DNA from: Mycobacterium sp. Z3061
GTDB taxonomy: Bacteria > Actinomycetota > Actinomycetes > Mycobacteriales > Mycobacteriaceae
Direction: 5' to 3'
Assembly: GCF_031583025.1 (NCBI RefSeq)
Contig: NZ_CP134062.1
Span: forward strand, 930,001 to 994,000
DNA length: 64,000 bases
Both the position numbers and the translations under genes were made by a program. Under the pieces are notes generated by a model. That model did no database searches and was not told the DNA's origin. It worked only from the letters and a program-made list of their open reading frames with translations. Position 1 is the stretch's first letter; each line of letters opens with the position of its first letter. Below, piece by piece: positions 63,439-64,000 of this stretch.

Positions 63439-64000
63439 GTGCGGTTCCTCCTGACGATGTTGTGCTGGCTGATCGCCACGGCCGGGCTGGCGGTGGCGCT
63501 TCCGGCGGCGTGGGCGCAGGCGAACATCGTCGACGAGAACGGCTACAGCGCACTGGCCGAGCAGGCGGCGCGGGATCCGGCGCTGCAGTCGGCGATGGCG
63601 TCCGAGCTGACCACCCGGGCGATGGCGCTCATCAACGAACGCAGTGGGCGCGGCAACCCGGTCGACAGTTCGACGGTGCACGACGTGGCAGCGGCGTTCA
63701 CCGCCGGCCGGTCGTTCCCCCCGCTGTTCGTGCAGGTGAACCGGGCCGCGCACGGCTGGTTGTTCAGCGCTCCGCAACCGGGCGGCAACGACCAATGGGT
63801 CGTCGACGTGGCGCCGATGCTCAAGGACACCGGCATCCAGCAGCAGCTCGCCACCTATAACGTGCAGGTCCCCGCGACGCTGAAGGTTCCCCTGACGGTT
63901 CCGGTGGATCAGCCGCTGCGACAGGGGCAGTTTCACCGCGCCGAGGTGTGGGGGCCGTGGCTCAGCATCGGTGTTGCCGCCCTCACGGCGCTTTTCGCCT
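63439..64000 (+). CDS. Membrane protein, 5' part only
   Basis: Open from GTG 63439 to the right edge (187 codons). An N-terminal hydrophobic leader (RFLLTMLCWLIATAGLAVAL) and a cut near AWAQA suggest an exported or anchored protein; the extracytoplasmic segment starts NIVDENGYSALAEQAARDPA, and a second hydrophobic stretch WLSIGVAALTALFA begins at the edge. I do not recognise the family with certainty. TAGGGT lies 8 nt before the start; that hexamer overlaps the stop of the DinB-like gene. Confidence 0.75.
   Translation, partial: MRFLLTMLCWLIATAGLAVALPAAWAQANIVDENGYSALAEQAARDPALQSAMASELTTRAMALINERSGRGNPVDSSTVHDVAAAFTAGRSFPPLFVQVNRAAHGWLFSAPQPGGNDQWVVDVAPMLKDTGIQQQLATYNVQVPATLKVPLTVPVDQPLRQGQFHRAEVWGPWLSIGVAALTALFA

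Overview
The window is chromosomal DNA from a slow-growing, non-tuberculous Mycobacterium. The evidence is a high GC content, PE_PGRS and PPE-MPTR genes, fgd1 (coenzyme F420), pknG, an lpqL/lpqM pair, and a gene order that, from memory, follows the M. tuberculosis Rv0406c-Rv0443 block. It also carries hsp18, the homologue of the M. leprae 18-kDa antigen, which M. tuberculosis lacks. The species cannot be fixed without a database search.

Layout. 1-5.5 kb: the 3' end of a flavin monooxygenase gene, a metallo-beta-lactamase-fold hydrolase, then fgd1-pta-ackA. 5.5-9.9 kb: an accessory insert between ackA and pknG, holding a DUF1800/DUF1501 pair, a frameshifted DUF559-type gene, and hsp18 with a small partner gene. 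10-14.6 kb: the amino-acid-sensing operon glnX-glnH-pknG. 14.7-18.8 kb: mutT3, thiE, and the TPP-riboswitch-controlled thiO-thiS-thiG with a lipase-like gene. 18.8-25.7 kb: tandem secreted Cys-rich paralogues, a CD225/DUF2752 pair, and three lipoprotein peptidase genes (lpqL, a degenerate lpqL paralogue, lpqM). 25.7-28.9 kb: thiC-thiD-hydrolase under a second TPP riboswitch. 29-33.9 kb: a PE_PGRS gene and a signalling cluster (PAS-ANTAR, STAS, PAS-GAF-PP2C-HATPase). 33.9-41.6 kb: xthA, a shortened GNAT gene, def, virR, sodC, a GCS2-type ligase, a TetR pair and a LON-N-domain protein. 41.6-45.8 kb: a PE_PGRS gene with a C-terminal phosphoesterase, broken by one frameshift and containing what looks like an Illumina adapter remnant. 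45.9-55.5 kb: the AAA ATPase-pssA-psd operon, an MFS transporter, moeA, an SDR, a VOC protein with a Baeyer-Villiger-type monooxygenase, and a cupin. 55.5-64 kb: groEL2 with two CIRCE operators and a strong terminator, TerC, an FMN-binding protein, a PPE10-like gene, an amidohydrolase, a VOC protein, a DinB-like protein, and a truncated membrane protein gene at the right edge.

How it works together. Genes overlap by 1-8 nt throughout (ATGA, GTGA and TGATG junctions), so most are translationally coupled operons. Thiamine synthesis is split over two operons, each with a TPP aptamer whose 3' strand includes the Shine-Dalgarno. Many genes lack a Shine-Dalgarno but have a TANNNT hexamer 6-8 nt before the start codon, the usual signature of leaderless mRNAs in mycobacteria.

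The strongest leads are the adapter-bearing, frameshifted PE_PGRS-phosphoesterase, an lpqL paralogue that has lost three of the six M28 active-site residues, and the inserted partner-switch/ANTAR cluster. Conventional cellular functions dominate the rest; I see no clear new defence or mobile system.
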